In this document: positions 23,732 through 32,431 of the stretch, piece after piece
Layout: the number at the start of each line of letters is the position of its first letter
How positions within the stretch are numbered: the stretch's first letter is position 1
From: Mycobacterium kansasii ATCC 12478
Lineage (GTDB): Bacteria; Actinomycetota; Actinomycetes; Mycobacteriales; Mycobacteriaceae
Length of the DNA: 64,000 nucleotides
Direction of reading: 5' to 3'
NCBI RefSeq assembly: GCF_000157895.3
Contig: NC_022663.1
Location: 3,658,001 to 3,722,000 of the forward strand
The notes under the pieces: model-generated
Seen by the model: only the letters and a program-made list of their open reading frames with translations
Told to the model about the DNA's origin: nothing
Databases searched by the model: none
Translations under genes and position numbers: made by a program

Positions 23732-26305
23732 ATGGCTTCAGCCGGAACCACTCGCGCGCGCGACGGGGAATCGCCCTGCCGGCGGCATGTGATCGTGGTG
23801 GGGCACGGCATGGTGGGCCACCGACTGGTGGAGGCACTGCGTGCTCGCGACACCAGCGGCTTGTGGCGGATCACGGTGCTGGCCGAGGAGGGCGACGCTG
23901 CTTACGACCGGGTCGGGCTGACGTCCTACACCGAAACCTGGGACCGCGGGCAACTCGCTTTGCCAGGCAACGACTATGCCGGTGACGACCGGGTCCGGTT
24001 GCTGCTCAACACCCGGGTGACCGAGATCGACCGCGCGACCAAGTCGGTCGTCACCGCCGACGGACAGCGACACAGCTACGACGCTCTGGTGCTGGCCACC
24101 GGCTCCTACGCATTCGTCCCCCCGGTGCCCGGGCACGACCTGCCCGAGTGTCACGTCTACCGCACCCTCGACGACCTCGACGCGATCCGCGCCGGCGCCC
24201 AACACACACTGAACTCGGCTCACACCGACGCCGGAGTGGTCATCGGAGGCGGCCTTCTGGGACTCGAAGCCGCCAATGCGCTGCGCCAGTTCGGGTTGCA
24301 GCCGCACGTCGTCGAGATGATGCCCCGATTGATGGCCCAGCAGATCGACGAGGCCGGCGGCGCCCTGCTCGCTCGCATGATCACTGACCTCGGGATCGCC
24401 GTCCATGTTGGCACTGGCACCGAATCCATTGAGCCCGTTGAACACTCAGATGGCTCAGCGACGGTTCGGGTGCGGCTTACCGACGGTGACACCATCGACG
24501 CCGGCGTGGTGATCTTCGCCGCCGGCATCCGGCCGCGCGACGAGTTGCCGAAGGCGGCGGGTCTGGCGATCGCCGAGCGCGGCGGCGTACTCACCGACTT
24601 GTCTTGCCGGACAAGCGATCCCGATATCTATGCGGTCGGGGAAGTGGCGGCGATTGAGGGGTGCTGCTACGGCCTGGTCGGACCGGGATACACCAGCGCC
24701 GAGGTGGTGGCGGACCGGCTGCTGGGCGGTGCTGCCGAGTTCCCGGAAGCGGATCTGTCGACAAAGCTCAAGCTGCTGGGCGTCGACGTCGCCAGCTTCG
24801 GCGATGCGATGGGCGCGACCGAGAACTGCCTCGAGGTCGTCATCAACGACGCGGTGAAGCGCACCTACGCGAAGCTGGTGCTCTCCGACGACGCCAAGAC
24901 GCTGCTGGGCGGTGTGCTCGTGGGTGACGCCTCGTCGTACGGGGTGCTGCGGCCCATGGTCGGCAGCGAGTTGCCCGGGGATCCGCTGGCGCTGATCGCG
25001 CCGGCCGGATCCGGCCCGGGCGGTGGTGGGTTGGGCGTTGGGGCGCTGCCGGATTCGGCTCAGATCTGCTCCTGCAACAACGTCACCAAGGGTGACCTGA
25101 AGTGCGCGATCGCCGATGGTTGCGCCGATGTGCCGGCCCTCAAGGCATGCACCGCGGCCGGCACCTCGTGTGGGTCCTGCGTGCCGTTGCTGAAACAGCT
25201 GCTGGAAGCCGAGGGAGTCGAGCAGTCCAAGGCGCTGTGCGAGCACTTCAGCCAGTCGCGGGCGGAGCTGTTCGAGATCATTTCGGCCACCGAGATCCGA
25301 ACCTTCTCCGGCCTCCTAGAGCGTTTCGGCCGCGGAAAGGGTTGCGACATATGCAAACCCGTGGTCGCCTCGATCTTGGCCTCCACCGGCTCCGACCACA
25401 TCCTGGACGGCGAGCAAGCCGCGCTGCAGGATTCCAACGACCACTTCCTGGCCAACATTCAGAAGAACGGCAGCTACTCGGTGGTCCCGCGGGTTCCCGG
25501 TGGTGACATCAAGCCCGAGCACCTGATTCTGATCGGCCAGATCGCCCAGGAATTCGGGCTGTACACCAAGATCACCGGCGGTCAGCGGATCGATATGTTC
25601 GGCGCCCGGGTGGATCAGCTGCCGCTGATCTGGAAGCGGCTGGTCGACGCCGGCATGGAGTCCGGCCACGCCTATGGCAAGGCGCTGCGCACCGTGAAGA
25701 GCTGCGTGGGCAGCGACTGGTGCCGCTACGGGCAGCAGGATTCGGTGCAGCTGGCCATCGATCTCGAATTGCGGTACCGCGGCCTGCGCGCGCCGCACAA
25801 GATCAAACTGGGCGTTTCGGGCTGCGCGCGGGAATGCGCCGAGGCTCGCGGCAAGGACGTGGGTGTCATCGCCACCGAAAAAGGCTGGAACCTCTACGTG
25901 GGCGGCAATGGTGGCATGACTCCCAAGCATGCCCAGCTGTTGGCCGGCGACCTCGACACCGAGACACTGGTCCGTTACATCGACCGGTTTCTCATGTACT
26001 ACATCCGCACGGCCGACCGGCTGCAACGCACCGCGCCGTGGGTGGAATCGCTGGGGCTCGACCACGTGCGCGAGGTCGTCTGCGAAGACTCGCTCGGCCT
26101 GGCCGAGGAATTCGAGGCCGCAATGGAGCGGCATGTTGCCAACTACAAGTGCGAGTGGAAGGGCGTGCTGGAGGATCCGGACAAGCTGTCACGGTTCGTC
26201 TCCTTCGTCAATGCCCCCGACGCGGTCGACTCGACCGTGACGTTCACCGAGCGTGCCGGGCGAAAAGTCCCTGTGCCCATTGGCATGCCGCGGATGCGCT
26301 CATAG
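23732..26305 (+). CDS. nirB: Assimilatory nitrite reductase [NAD(P)H] large subunit NirB
   Basis: 857 residues from the chosen ATG. Order of domains: FAD/NAD(P)-binding pyridine nucleotide disulfide reductase (VIVVGHGMVGHRLVEAL near 17-33, second nucleotide fold VVIGGGLLGLEAANAL), BFD-like [2Fe-2S] domain (ICSCNNVTKGDLKCAI ... CGSC), then a sulfite/nitrite reductase repeat. The siroheme/[4Fe-4S] ligands are in SCVGSDWCRYG and GVSGCARECAE. It reduces nitrite to ammonium in the cytoplasm with NirD. The start is uncertain: an in-frame ATG at 23630 would add 34 unconserved residues, and neither has a strong Shine-Dalgarno sequence. nirD follows after 14 bp. Confidence 0.93.
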   Translation: MASAGTTRARDGESPCRRHVIVVGHGMVGHRLVEALRARDTSGLWRITVLAEEGDAAYDRVGLTSYTETWDRGQLALPGNDYAGDDRVRLLLNTRVTEIDRATKSVVTADGQRHSYDALVLATGSYAFVPPVPGHDLPECHVYRTLDDLDAIRAGAQHTLNSAHTDAGVVIGGGLLGLEAANALRQFGLQPHVVEMMPRLMAQQIDEAGGALLARMITDLGIAVHVGTGTESIEPVEHSDGSATVRVRLTDGDTIDAGVVIFAAGIRPRDELPKAAGLAIAERGGVLTDLSCRTSDPDIYAVGEVAAIEGCCYGLVGPGYTSAEVVADRLLGGAAEFPEADLSTKLKLLGVDVASFGDAMGATENCLEVVINDAVKRTYAKLVLSDDAKTLLGGVLVGDASSYGVLRPMVGSELPGDPLALIAPAGSGPGGGGLGVGALPDSAQICSCNNVTKGDLKCAIADGCADVPALKACTAAGTSCGSCVPLLKQLLEAEGVEQSKALCEHFSQSRAELFEIISATEIRTFSGLLERFGRGKGCDICKPVVASILASTGSDHILDGEQAALQDSNDHFLANIQKNGSYSVVPRVPGGDIKPEHLILIGQIAQEFGLYTKITGGQRIDMFGARVDQLPLIWKRLVDAGMESGHAYGKALRTVKSCVGSDWCRYGQQDSVQLAIDLELRYRGLRAPHKIKLGVSGCARECAEARGKDVGVIATEKGWNLYVGGNGGMTPKHAQLLAGDLDTETLVRYIDRFLMYYIRTADRLQRTAPWVESLGLDHVREVVCEDSLGLAEEFEAAMERHVANYKCEWKGVLEDPDKLSRFVSFVNAPDAVDSTVTFTERAGRKVPVPIGMPRMRS

Positions 26306-26319
26306 TCAGGGAGGGAATC

Positions 26320-26676
26320 ATGACACTTCTCAACGACATTCAGGTCTGGACCACCGCGTGTGCGTATGACCAGCTCATTCCCGGCCGTGGTGTCGGTGTG
26401 CTGCTCGACGACGGTAGCCAGGCGGCGCTGTTCCGGCTGGACGACGGCTCGGTGCGCGCGGTCGGTAACGTGGACCCGTTCTCCGGCGCGGCCGTGCTGT
26501 CCCGTGGGATCGTCGGCGATCGCGGCGGACGGGTCACGGTCCAATCACCGATTCTGAAGCAGGCTTTCGCGCTCGATGACGGTAGCTGCCTGGACGATCC
26601 GCGGGTCTCGGTGCCGGTTTACCCGGCGCGCGTCACAACCGAAGGCCACATCCAGGTCGCGCGGATCGCAGCCTGA
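26320..26676 (+). CDS. nirD: Nitrite reductase small subunit NirD
   Basis: 118 residues, as M. tuberculosis NirD (Rv0253). It has the Rieske-like fold of NirD but lacks the Cys-x-His and Cys-x-x-His cluster ligands, which is normal for this small subunit, so it is structural rather than redox-active. Recognisable parts are AYDQLIPGRGVGVLLDDG, RLDDGSVRAVGNVDPFSGA and LSRGIVGDRGGRVTVQSP. AGGGAGG sits just before the ATG at 26320, 14 bp after nirB, so the two form one operon. The larger open frame that spans it from 25720 is not coding before this start. Confidence 0.93.
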   Translation: MTLLNDIQVWTTACAYDQLIPGRGVGVLLDDGSQAALFRLDDGSVRAVGNVDPFSGAAVLSRGIVGDRGGRVTVQSPILKQAFALDDGSCLDDPRVSVPVYPARVTTEGHIQVARIAA

Positions 26677-26713
26677 CAGCGCCGACCGCCGGCCTATCAG
26701 GCCGAGCAGAGGC

Positions 26714-27169
26714 CTAGCCGCGGCTGATGTCTCCGACGAGGTAGCGCTGCATCGTCGGGCCGATGGCGTCGACAAGGGCCTCCACTGACATGGAATGCAG
26801 CGGTTCCGAACGCACCCCGTAGCGCATGATGCCCAAGCCGACCAGCTGCGAAGCGCACAAAGAGGCCCGGACGGCGATCTTGTCGACCCCCAGCATCTTC
26901 AGCAGCGGGTTGAAAACCGGCCCGATGAACATCGCCTGAACGATTTCGGCGGTTTTGGCCAAGCCTGTGGACGCGATGGCGCTGGCCGCAAAGGGACCGC
27001 CGCCCGCGGCGTCCCAGGTGGTAATCAGCATGTAAAGCGTACGGCGGCCGACCTGGTTGACGCTTCCGGTGACGATTTTGTCGATGAATTCCGGTGTGCT
27101 GAACGGCAGCCGCAGCATCTTGGCTACCGGGTCGAGGAGCCCGCGTGAGGGCTCCTGGTGATGGGCCAT
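26714..27169 (-). CDS. TetR C-terminal-domain-like conserved protein (Rv0258c-like)
   Basis: 151 residues, the length of M. tuberculosis Rv0258c. The sequence is all-helical and resembles the C-terminal (ligand/dimerisation) part of TetR regulators (PEFIDKIVTGSVNQVGRRTLYML, RYGVRSEPLHSMSVEALVDAIGPTMQRYLVGD), with no helix-turn-helix in front. It may therefore be a decayed or split regulator that kept its effector domain. It converges with nirD, 37 bp apart. In M. tuberculosis, as recalled, cobU, cobQ1, PPE2 and Rv0257 lie between the two genes; here they are absent. Confidence 0.8.
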   Translation of the reverse strand: MAHHQEPSRGLLDPVAKMLRLPFSTPEFIDKIVTGSVNQVGRRTLYMLITTWDAAGGGPFAASAIASTGLAKTAEIVQAMFIGPVFNPLLKMLGVDKIAVRASLCASQLVGLGIMRYGVRSEPLHSMSVEALVDAIGPTMQRYLVGDISRG

Positions 27170-27266
27170 GGTGCCAGGATTGCGCGGATGTCACCAAAGA
27201 TCAAGCGTCCGTGACGTCGGCGTGCCATCCCGGCAGAGCCGTGCCGGCAAAGAACTTGTCTTCCAC

Positions 27267-27992
27267 CTAATTCGGCATGCGTTGCATTCGGCGACTACCC
27301 AATCGACGCCGGATGGCGCCGCGGAATCGTCCGGCGATCAACCGTGCCAATCCTGGATGCTCGCCAAGCGGCGGCGTCACCAGATCGGCGCCACAGGCGC
27401 GCAGCCGTTCTTGAAACAGACCTTCGGCCAGCAGATAAGAGACCACCACGACGCGGCGCGCGCCCATTCGGCGGGCATCGGCAACTGCCGTGCACACATC
27501 CGGACCACCGGTGGCCGCGAACGCCAGCTCCACGTGGGACCCGGTCAGCGTCGACAGGAACGTCCGAGCGGTGTGCAGATCGGCGTGTGCTCGGTCGTTC
27601 GATGTTCCCGCCGCGGCCAGGATCACCGAATCGTCTGGACGCCAACCGGATTTCACCAGCTGGTGGGCCAGGATTCTGGTGATCTCCCGGCTGGGCCCCA
27701 ATGCGGGGGTGACGGTGACGTCCGGATGGCCGCTGGCTGTGACATGAGCCGGCAGGTCGGTTCGGACGTGGTATCCGCGAGACAGGAAGGCGGGCACCAG
27801 GATTGCGGGTTGGGCCGATACCGCTGCCGGGGACAATCCGGAGAGCACTTCGCTGGGTGTGGGTCCCAGCACGTCGACGAACGCAACGTGCACGGTCTGC
27901 TCGACCAGTGCGCTTACCCGCGAGGCAAGGTCGCCGATCATTGCGACGCCGGCCGGTCTGCGGGTGCCGTGTGCCGTCAGGATCAGACTCAT
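27267..27992 (-). CDS. Sirohydrochlorin chelatase family protein (CbiX/SirB-like, Rv0259c)
   Basis: 241 residues with two CbiX-like halves. The N-terminal ILTAHGTRRPAG contains the metal/substrate His of the family and the AFLSRGYHVRTDLP motif follows; the second half has ILAAAGTSNDRAHAD and VVVVSYLLAEGLFQERL. It probably inserts iron into sirohydrochlorin to make siroheme, the cofactor NirB needs; cobalt chelation cannot be excluded. The ATG at 27992 overlaps the stop of the HemD-like gene by four bases, so the two are coupled. Position near nirBD fits a siroheme role. Confidence 0.88.
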   Translation of the reverse strand: MSLILTAHGTRRPAGVAMIGDLASRVSALVEQTVHVAFVDVLGPTPSEVLSGLSPAAVSAQPAILVPAFLSRGYHVRTDLPAHVTASGHPDVTVTPALGPSREITRILAHQLVKSGWRPDDSVILAAAGTSNDRAHADLHTARTFLSTLTGSHVELAFAATGGPDVCTAVADARRMGARRVVVVSYLLAEGLFQERLRACGADLVTPPLGEHPGLARLIAGRFRGAIRRRLGSRRMQRMPN

Positions 27993-29131
27993 ACGGCGTC
28001 CTGTGTGTCGACGGCCAGCCGGTAGCCGCGTTTGACCACTGTTGCAATGATGTTCTTGTCGCCCAAACCCGTCCGCAGCCGCAACACGGCGGTGTCGACG
28101 GCGTGGGTGTCCTCGCCGTTGCCGGGTAACACGGCGAGCAGTTCGTCGCGCCCCACGACGTCGCCGGGGCGTCGGGCCAGCGCACGCAGAATCGCCATTC
28201 CCGATGCCGGCAGCGTTTTGATGGAATCGTCGACCAGCACACAGGTCCCGCGGATATCGATGACGTGCCCTGCGGCGGTTAGGGTGCACGATCCGCGCCG
28301 TGGCAATTCCTCGGCGATATGGCGGGCCAAGGCTCCCAACCGCATTCGCTCCGGAGCTGACGTGGGGACGCCCTTTCGGGCCAAGGGGCGCGATGTGACC
28401 GGGCCCACGCACATCGCGTGCACATCGTTGCGCAGCGCTGCCAATAGCTGCTCCTCGATACCCAACTGGCGGCCACGTTCCAGTACCGCCGCCGCGGCTG
28501 GTGCCGAGGTGAAACTGACCGCGTCGAATTGTCTTCGGGCAATGCCGGCGACCAACTGGTCGAATTCACCGCCCAATGGTGTTGGCTTCCAGCGGTATAC
28601 CCGGATAGGCACCACTTCGGCACCCGCCGAACGCAACCCGCCGACAAACTCCGGGAACGGGTCCCAACCGTCGGCGGCGCCGTGCAATTGGACGGCGATC
28701 CGCTTCCCGGATACGCCGGACCTCAGCAGGTAGTCCAAAACCTCGAGCGACGACTCCGAATCCGGGGACCATTCCTCACGTAACCCTGCGGCGCGCAACT
28801 CCCCGGTGGCTTTCGGCCCGCGAGATATGACCCGGGCCGCGGACAGCACCCCGATCAGCCCGCCGGCCAACCCCCACCCCTCGGCGGCAGCTATCCAGCC
28901 CCGAACGCCGATACCGGTGTGCGCCACCAGTATGTCCGGCGGATCGGCAATCAACGCCTGCGTATTGCGGTGGAGTTCGTCGTCGTCGGGCAACGCGATC
29001 ATGGAGATCGCCGGGGCGCTGCATACCTCGGCACCCTGGCGGCGCAGCAACGCGCACAGCTCGTCGGCGCGGCGCGCCGATGTCACTGCAATGCGGTAGC
29101 CCCGCAGTGGCTCAGAGTTCCGCTGGGCCAT
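27989..29131 (-). CDS. Uroporphyrinogen-III synthase-like protein fused to a winged-helix DNA-binding domain (Rv0260c)
   Basis: 380 residues. The N-terminal two thirds is a HemD fold (YRIAVTSARRADELCALLRRQGAEV, DILVAHTGIGVRGW, VSFTSAPAAAAVLE). The C-terminal 100 residues form an OmpR/PhoB-type winged helix (LPASGMAILRALARRPGDVVGRDELLAVLPG ... VDTAVLRLRTGLGD ... VVKRGYRL). Homologues are annotated either as uroporphyrinogen-III synthase or as regulators of nitrate/nitrite assimilation. The fusion suggests a tetrapyrrole-sensing transcription factor controlling nirBD and the transporter genes. It is coupled to the chelatase gene. The start ATG at 29131 gives a natural beta-strand start. Confidence 0.88.
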   Translation of the reverse strand: MAQRNSEPLRGYRIAVTSARRADELCALLRRQGAEVCSAPAISMIALPDDDELHRNTQALIADPPDILVAHTGIGVRGWIAAAEGWGLAGGLIGVLSAARVISRGPKATGELRAAGLREEWSPDSESSLEVLDYLLRSGVSGKRIAVQLHGAADGWDPFPEFVGGLRSAGAEVVPIRVYRWKPTPLGGEFDQLVAGIARRQFDAVSFTSAPAAAAVLERGRQLGIEEQLLAALRNDVHAMCVGPVTSRPLARKGVPTSAPERMRLGALARHIAEELPRRGSCTLTAAGHVIDIRGTCVLVDDSIKTLPASGMAILRALARRPGDVVGRDELLAVLPGNGEDTHAVDTAVLRLRTGLGDKNIIATVVKRGYRLAVDTQDAV

Positions 29132-29209
29132 ATCAACTGTTTAAGCTTCGGAAATTTCGGTGGCGTTACAAAGCAATTGCCTGGGCATTGCCCCTGGCTG
29201 AGGCGGTGC

Positions 29210-30625
29210 TCACACCCGGGCGAGTTCGGCTGGAGCCTTCGCGTCGCGGACCATTGTTTCCGAAACCGGCCGGCGTACATACAACATCCAGGTCAGGACG
29301 GCGGCAACGCCATAGGAAGCCAGAAACGCCCAGTACGCGGACGTCTCGGTGCCGCTCCTAAGGTAGGACTCACGCAGAGCCAGGTTGATGCCCACGCCGC
29401 CGAGTGCGCCGACTGCCGAACAGATTCCGATGAGCGATCCCGACATGGCACGCGCCCAGTGACGGCGTTCGGCGTCGGTGACCAGCAGCGACCTGCTGCG
29501 CGCCTCGAACACCGACGGAATCAGTTTGAACACCGACCCATTGCCCATTCCGGAAAGGATGAACAGCGCCATGAATCCGATGATCCCGACGACCTCGACG
29601 ACGTCGTCCACCATGGTGGTGGTGGTTGTCGCCGCGGCATAGTCGGTGTAGGTGCTGATGCCGACCAGCATCCCGGCGGCCACGATCATGCCGGCCAGCA
29701 CGCCGAGCGTGACGCGGCTGCCGCTGATGCGATCGGCCAAGCGTCCGCCGTATATCCGGGCGAGGGATCCCAATAATGGTCCGACGAAGGCGATTTGGGC
29801 GGCGTGCAGTGACGCATGCTTCGCAGTTTCGCCGTTGGCCGTGAAATTGACCTCCAAGACCTGCCCGAACGCGAACGAAAACCCGATCCAGGAGCCGAAC
29901 GTACAGACGTAGAGCAGCGAAATCACCCAGGTGTCGCGGTCGAACAGGATCGACCGCATGTGGTTGATCTCGATGCGGTGCTCGAGATTGTCCATGAACA
30001 CCGCCGCCGCGATGCCCACGAGCGCCAGCAGCACCAGATACGTCGCACAGACCCAGTACGGTGCCTCGTGGCCCGCTGTGGCCAGCACCAAGAGGCCGAC
30101 CAACTGGATCACCGCGACCCCGAGGTTGCCGACACCGGCGTTGACGGCCAGTGCCGCACCCTTGAGCCGTTGCGGGTAGAACGCATTGACGTTGGCCAAC
30201 GAGGCCGCGTAGTTGCCGCCGCCCAGCCCGGTCAGCGCCGCGCACACCACATACGGCCACAACGGCAGTCCGGGGTTGGCCAGCAGCACGATAGTGCCGG
30301 CGGTTGGGATCAATAGCACGAATGCCGAGAACGTGGTCCAGTTGCGGCCGCCGAACTTCGCGATACCCAAGGTGTACGGGATGCGCACGCAGCCACCGAC
30401 CAGCGTCGCGACCGCACCGAGCAGCAACTTGTCGCCGGCGGAAAACCCGTAGACCGAAGCCGGCATGAACAACACCATCACCGACCACAGCGACCATATC
30501 GAGAAGGCCACATGGTCGCCGGCCATGGTGCACAGCAGATTGCGCCGCGCGATCTTCTTGTTACCGGCTTCCCAGGCCGCGGTGTCTTCCGGATTCCAGT
30601 CCGGGAGGCGATGGTTGCGGCCCAT
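29210..30625 (-). CDS. narK3: Nitrate/nitrite transporter, MFS NarK family (NarK3)
   Basis: 471 residues, near M. tuberculosis NarK3 (469). Twelve membrane helices of the major facilitator superfamily are evident. NarK signatures are the N-terminal WNPEDTAAWEAGNKKIARRNLLCTM block, GLGGGNYAASLANVNAFYP and the C-terminal ILSGMGNGSVFKLIP. It imports nitrate or exchanges nitrate for nitrite. The ATG at 30625 (AAAGGTGAAG upstream) is preferred over a start 52 codons earlier, because the longer N-terminus is basic and unlike the family. It runs leftward like the HemD-like regulator 78 bp away. Confidence 0.92.
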   Translation of the reverse strand: MGRNHRLPDWNPEDTAAWEAGNKKIARRNLLCTMAGDHVAFSIWSLWSVMVLFMPASVYGFSAGDKLLLGAVATLVGGCVRIPYTLGIAKFGGRNWTTFSAFVLLIPTAGTIVLLANPGLPLWPYVVCAALTGLGGGNYAASLANVNAFYPQRLKGAALAVNAGVGNLGVAVIQLVGLLVLATAGHEAPYWVCATYLVLLALVGIAAAVFMDNLEHRIEINHMRSILFDRDTWVISLLYVCTFGSWIGFSFAFGQVLEVNFTANGETAKHASLHAAQIAFVGPLLGSLARIYGGRLADRISGSRVTLGVLAGMIVAAGMLVGISTYTDYAAATTTTTMVDDVVEVVGIIGFMALFILSGMGNGSVFKLIPSVFEARSRSLLVTDAERRHWARAMSGSLIGICSAVGALGGVGINLALRESYLRSGTETSAYWAFLASYGVAAVLTWMLYVRRPVSETMVRDAKAPAELARV

Positions 30626-30984
30626 ACGGTCTTCACCTTTCGTGCGCGGTGTTCTGTCCCGAACAGACGTGACGAGCGCAGCGTCCTTGAAGGCGTACAC
30701 CCAGTCCCCCGTCGAGCCATCCCACCGCAACTTGTTTCGGCTATTCGGCGGGATGCAGGACGGCCCGCGGTCACCAGGCATGTGTCGCAGTCCGTTCGAT
30801 GCTCACATCGAGTATGGAAGTGAGTCAACCCGATGAGGGCGATATGGCCTGAAAGTTGAGTTCCAGTTGTCTGGAAGCTTCCTGGCAGGCGCCGTGAGTT
30901 GCGTTTCGAATGTGCTGCGGGACACCGACCTTCACCGTGCATTCGAGCAGAAGTCATTGGCGCACAACGAAATTGTGACTTCGA
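30626..30984. other. 359-bp gap between narK3 and aac(2')
   Basis: Upstream of narK3 and downstream of the aminoglycoside acetyltransferase gene (both leftward). No gene-like frame with a ribosome site is seen. It is less GC-rich than its neighbours in places and presumably holds the narK3 promoter. No DosR box or clear hairpin was recognised. Confidence 0.5.
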
Positions 30985-31530
30985 TTACCAGACGTCGCCC
31001 GCGCGCCAATCGCACATCAGCCCCGCCGATGTGTCCAGAGTGACCTCGACCGGCAGGACGAATACGGTGCCGTCGTCGTCGGGAGTGCGCACCGGGCCGG
31101 TGGGCGCCAGTACCGACGTCGGACCGAGCCAAGGCAACCAGCCCCGCGACGCGTATAGCCTGCGGGCTCGTGCCGAGGAGCTGAGCGCTCCGAGTTGATA
31201 GGCGCCACGTATCACCTGCTCGCCGGCGTCCAAGAGCGCCCCCACCAGCCCTTGGCCGCGCCAATCTGCACGTACGGCAACGCCTTCGATGTAACCGCAG
31301 CGTAGCGCGCCGCCCTGGTATATCAGCCGTCGCTGCACCACGGCGGCATGCGCGATGATCGCGCCGTGGTGCCAGATCAGGGCATGCATCCCGCCCAGGG
31401 CGTGTTCCCAGTCGTTTTCGGTGAAGTCGCCGGCGAAGGCGTCGGCCACCATCTGATGGATGCGCTGGCGTGTCTCGCCGTCCAGATCGGAGGTGTGCAC
31501 CAAGCGCGCGGTGTGGACCTGGGCGTGCAC
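30985..31530 (-). CDS. aac: Aminoglycoside 2'-N-acetyltransferase AAC(2')-I
   Basis: 181 residues, the length of AAC(2')-Ic (Rv0262c). It has a GNAT fold with the acetyl-CoA loop VRADWRGQGLVGALLDAGEQV (about 87-107), a long ALSSSARARRLYASRGWLPW segment and the C-terminal LMCDWRAGDVW. The family acetylates the 2'-amino group of aminoglycosides; it is chromosomal in many mycobacteria, where it gives little clinical resistance and may have a metabolic role. The start is GTG at 31530. It lies 7 bp after the PxpC gene and is probably cotranscribed with it. Confidence 0.93.
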   Translation of the reverse strand: MHAQVHTARLVHTSDLDGETRQRIHQMVADAFAGDFTENDWEHALGGMHALIWHHGAIIAHAAVVQRRLIYQGGALRCGYIEGVAVRADWRGQGLVGALLDAGEQVIRGAYQLGALSSSARARRLYASRGWLPWLGPTSVLAPTGPVRTPDDDGTVFVLPVEVTLDTSAGLMCDWRAGDVW

Positions 31531-31537
31531 GGGCCGG

Positions 31538-32416
31538 CTAACGGACCTGCGTGCGGGGCCTCGCCCATTGCAGCCGCACGTGCTGGCCCGGCCGCACCTG
31601 GGCGACCTTGTCGATGTCCTCGTCGATCACCACACCCACCACCGGGTAGCCGCCGGTAAGCGGGTGATCGGGACCCAAGATGACCGGTAAGCCATTGGGC
31701 GGCACCTGGATCGCGCCGCGGGTGGTGCCCTCACTGGGCAGCTGCCGGTCCGGGTCGCGGTGTTGCAGCGGACGCCCGACCAGCCGCGTCCCGACCCGGT
31801 CGCTGTGGTCGGAGACCACCCAGTCGGTGTGGACCAGGGCGTCGGGATCGACCACCCAGTCGTCGCGCGGACCCGGTATCGCCAGTAGCTCGACCGTGGC
31901 GCCGGTGAAGGCAGCCACCGGGGCCTGGTCGAGTTCGGGATAGTCCGCGGTGTGTTCGCCGACCGGCAGGAGGTCGCCGGCTTGCAGCGGCGCGGGGCCG
32001 ATCGCCGACATCACGTCGTAGCTCCGCGAACCCAGCACCGGGGTGACGCAGATCCCGCCGCGCACGGCCAGATACGTCCGAAGCCCGGCGCGCGGCGTAC
32101 CCAGCGAAATCACCTCACCATCGTGGACGTGGTGAATGCTGTTGGTGCCGAACATGATTCCGTTGACAGTCGGATCGGTGTCGGCCCCGGTCACGGCGAT
32201 GTCCACGTCGCCGCCGCGAACCCGCGCCGAGAACCCGCCGAACGTGACCTCGACGGTGGCCCGATCGTCGGGGTTGGCGACCAATCGGTTGGCCAGTGTG
32301 TGGGAGCGGCGGTCGGCGGCTCCGGAGCGGCCGACACCGAGATGGGCGAGGCCGGTACGGCCGAGATCTTCGACGATGGCCAGCGGGCCGGTGCGCAGGA
32401 CTTCCAGGATCGCCAT
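31538..32416 (-). CDS. pxpC: 5-oxoprolinase subunit C / KipA-like carboxyltransferase domain protein (Rv0263c)
   Basis: 292 residues of the biotin-dependent carboxyltransferase-like KipA/PxpC family. The N-terminus has the typical LEVLRTGPLAIVEDLGRTGLAHLGVGRSGAADR block. RTYLAVRGGICVTPVLGSRSYD and the C-terminal VILGPDHPLTGGYPVVGVV follow. With PxpB and PxpA it makes the ATP-dependent 5-oxoproline (pyroglutamate) hydrolase; the equivalent Bacillus pair KipI/KipA controls sporulation kinase A. It lies 15 bp after the PxpB gene. No PxpA (LamB/YcsF) gene is in the window. Confidence 0.9.
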   Translation of the reverse strand: MAILEVLRTGPLAIVEDLGRTGLAHLGVGRSGAADRRSHTLANRLVANPDDRATVEVTFGGFSARVRGGDVDIAVTGADTDPTVNGIMFGTNSIHHVHDGEVISLGTPRAGLRTYLAVRGGICVTPVLGSRSYDVMSAIGPAPLQAGDLLPVGEHTADYPELDQAPVAAFTGATVELLAIPGPRDDWVVDPDALVHTDWVVSDHSDRVGTRLVGRPLQHRDPDRQLPSEGTTRGAIQVPPNGLPVILGPDHPLTGGYPVVGVVIDEDIDKVAQVRPGQHVRLQWARPRTQVR

Positions 32417-32431
32417 GGCAGCTGCTCCTTG

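Noticed and set aside
25720..26319. Long frame running from inside nirB into nirD
   Set aside because: The first 200 codons are out of frame with nirB and not protein-like; the real nirD starts at 26320 after a Shine-Dalgarno sequence.
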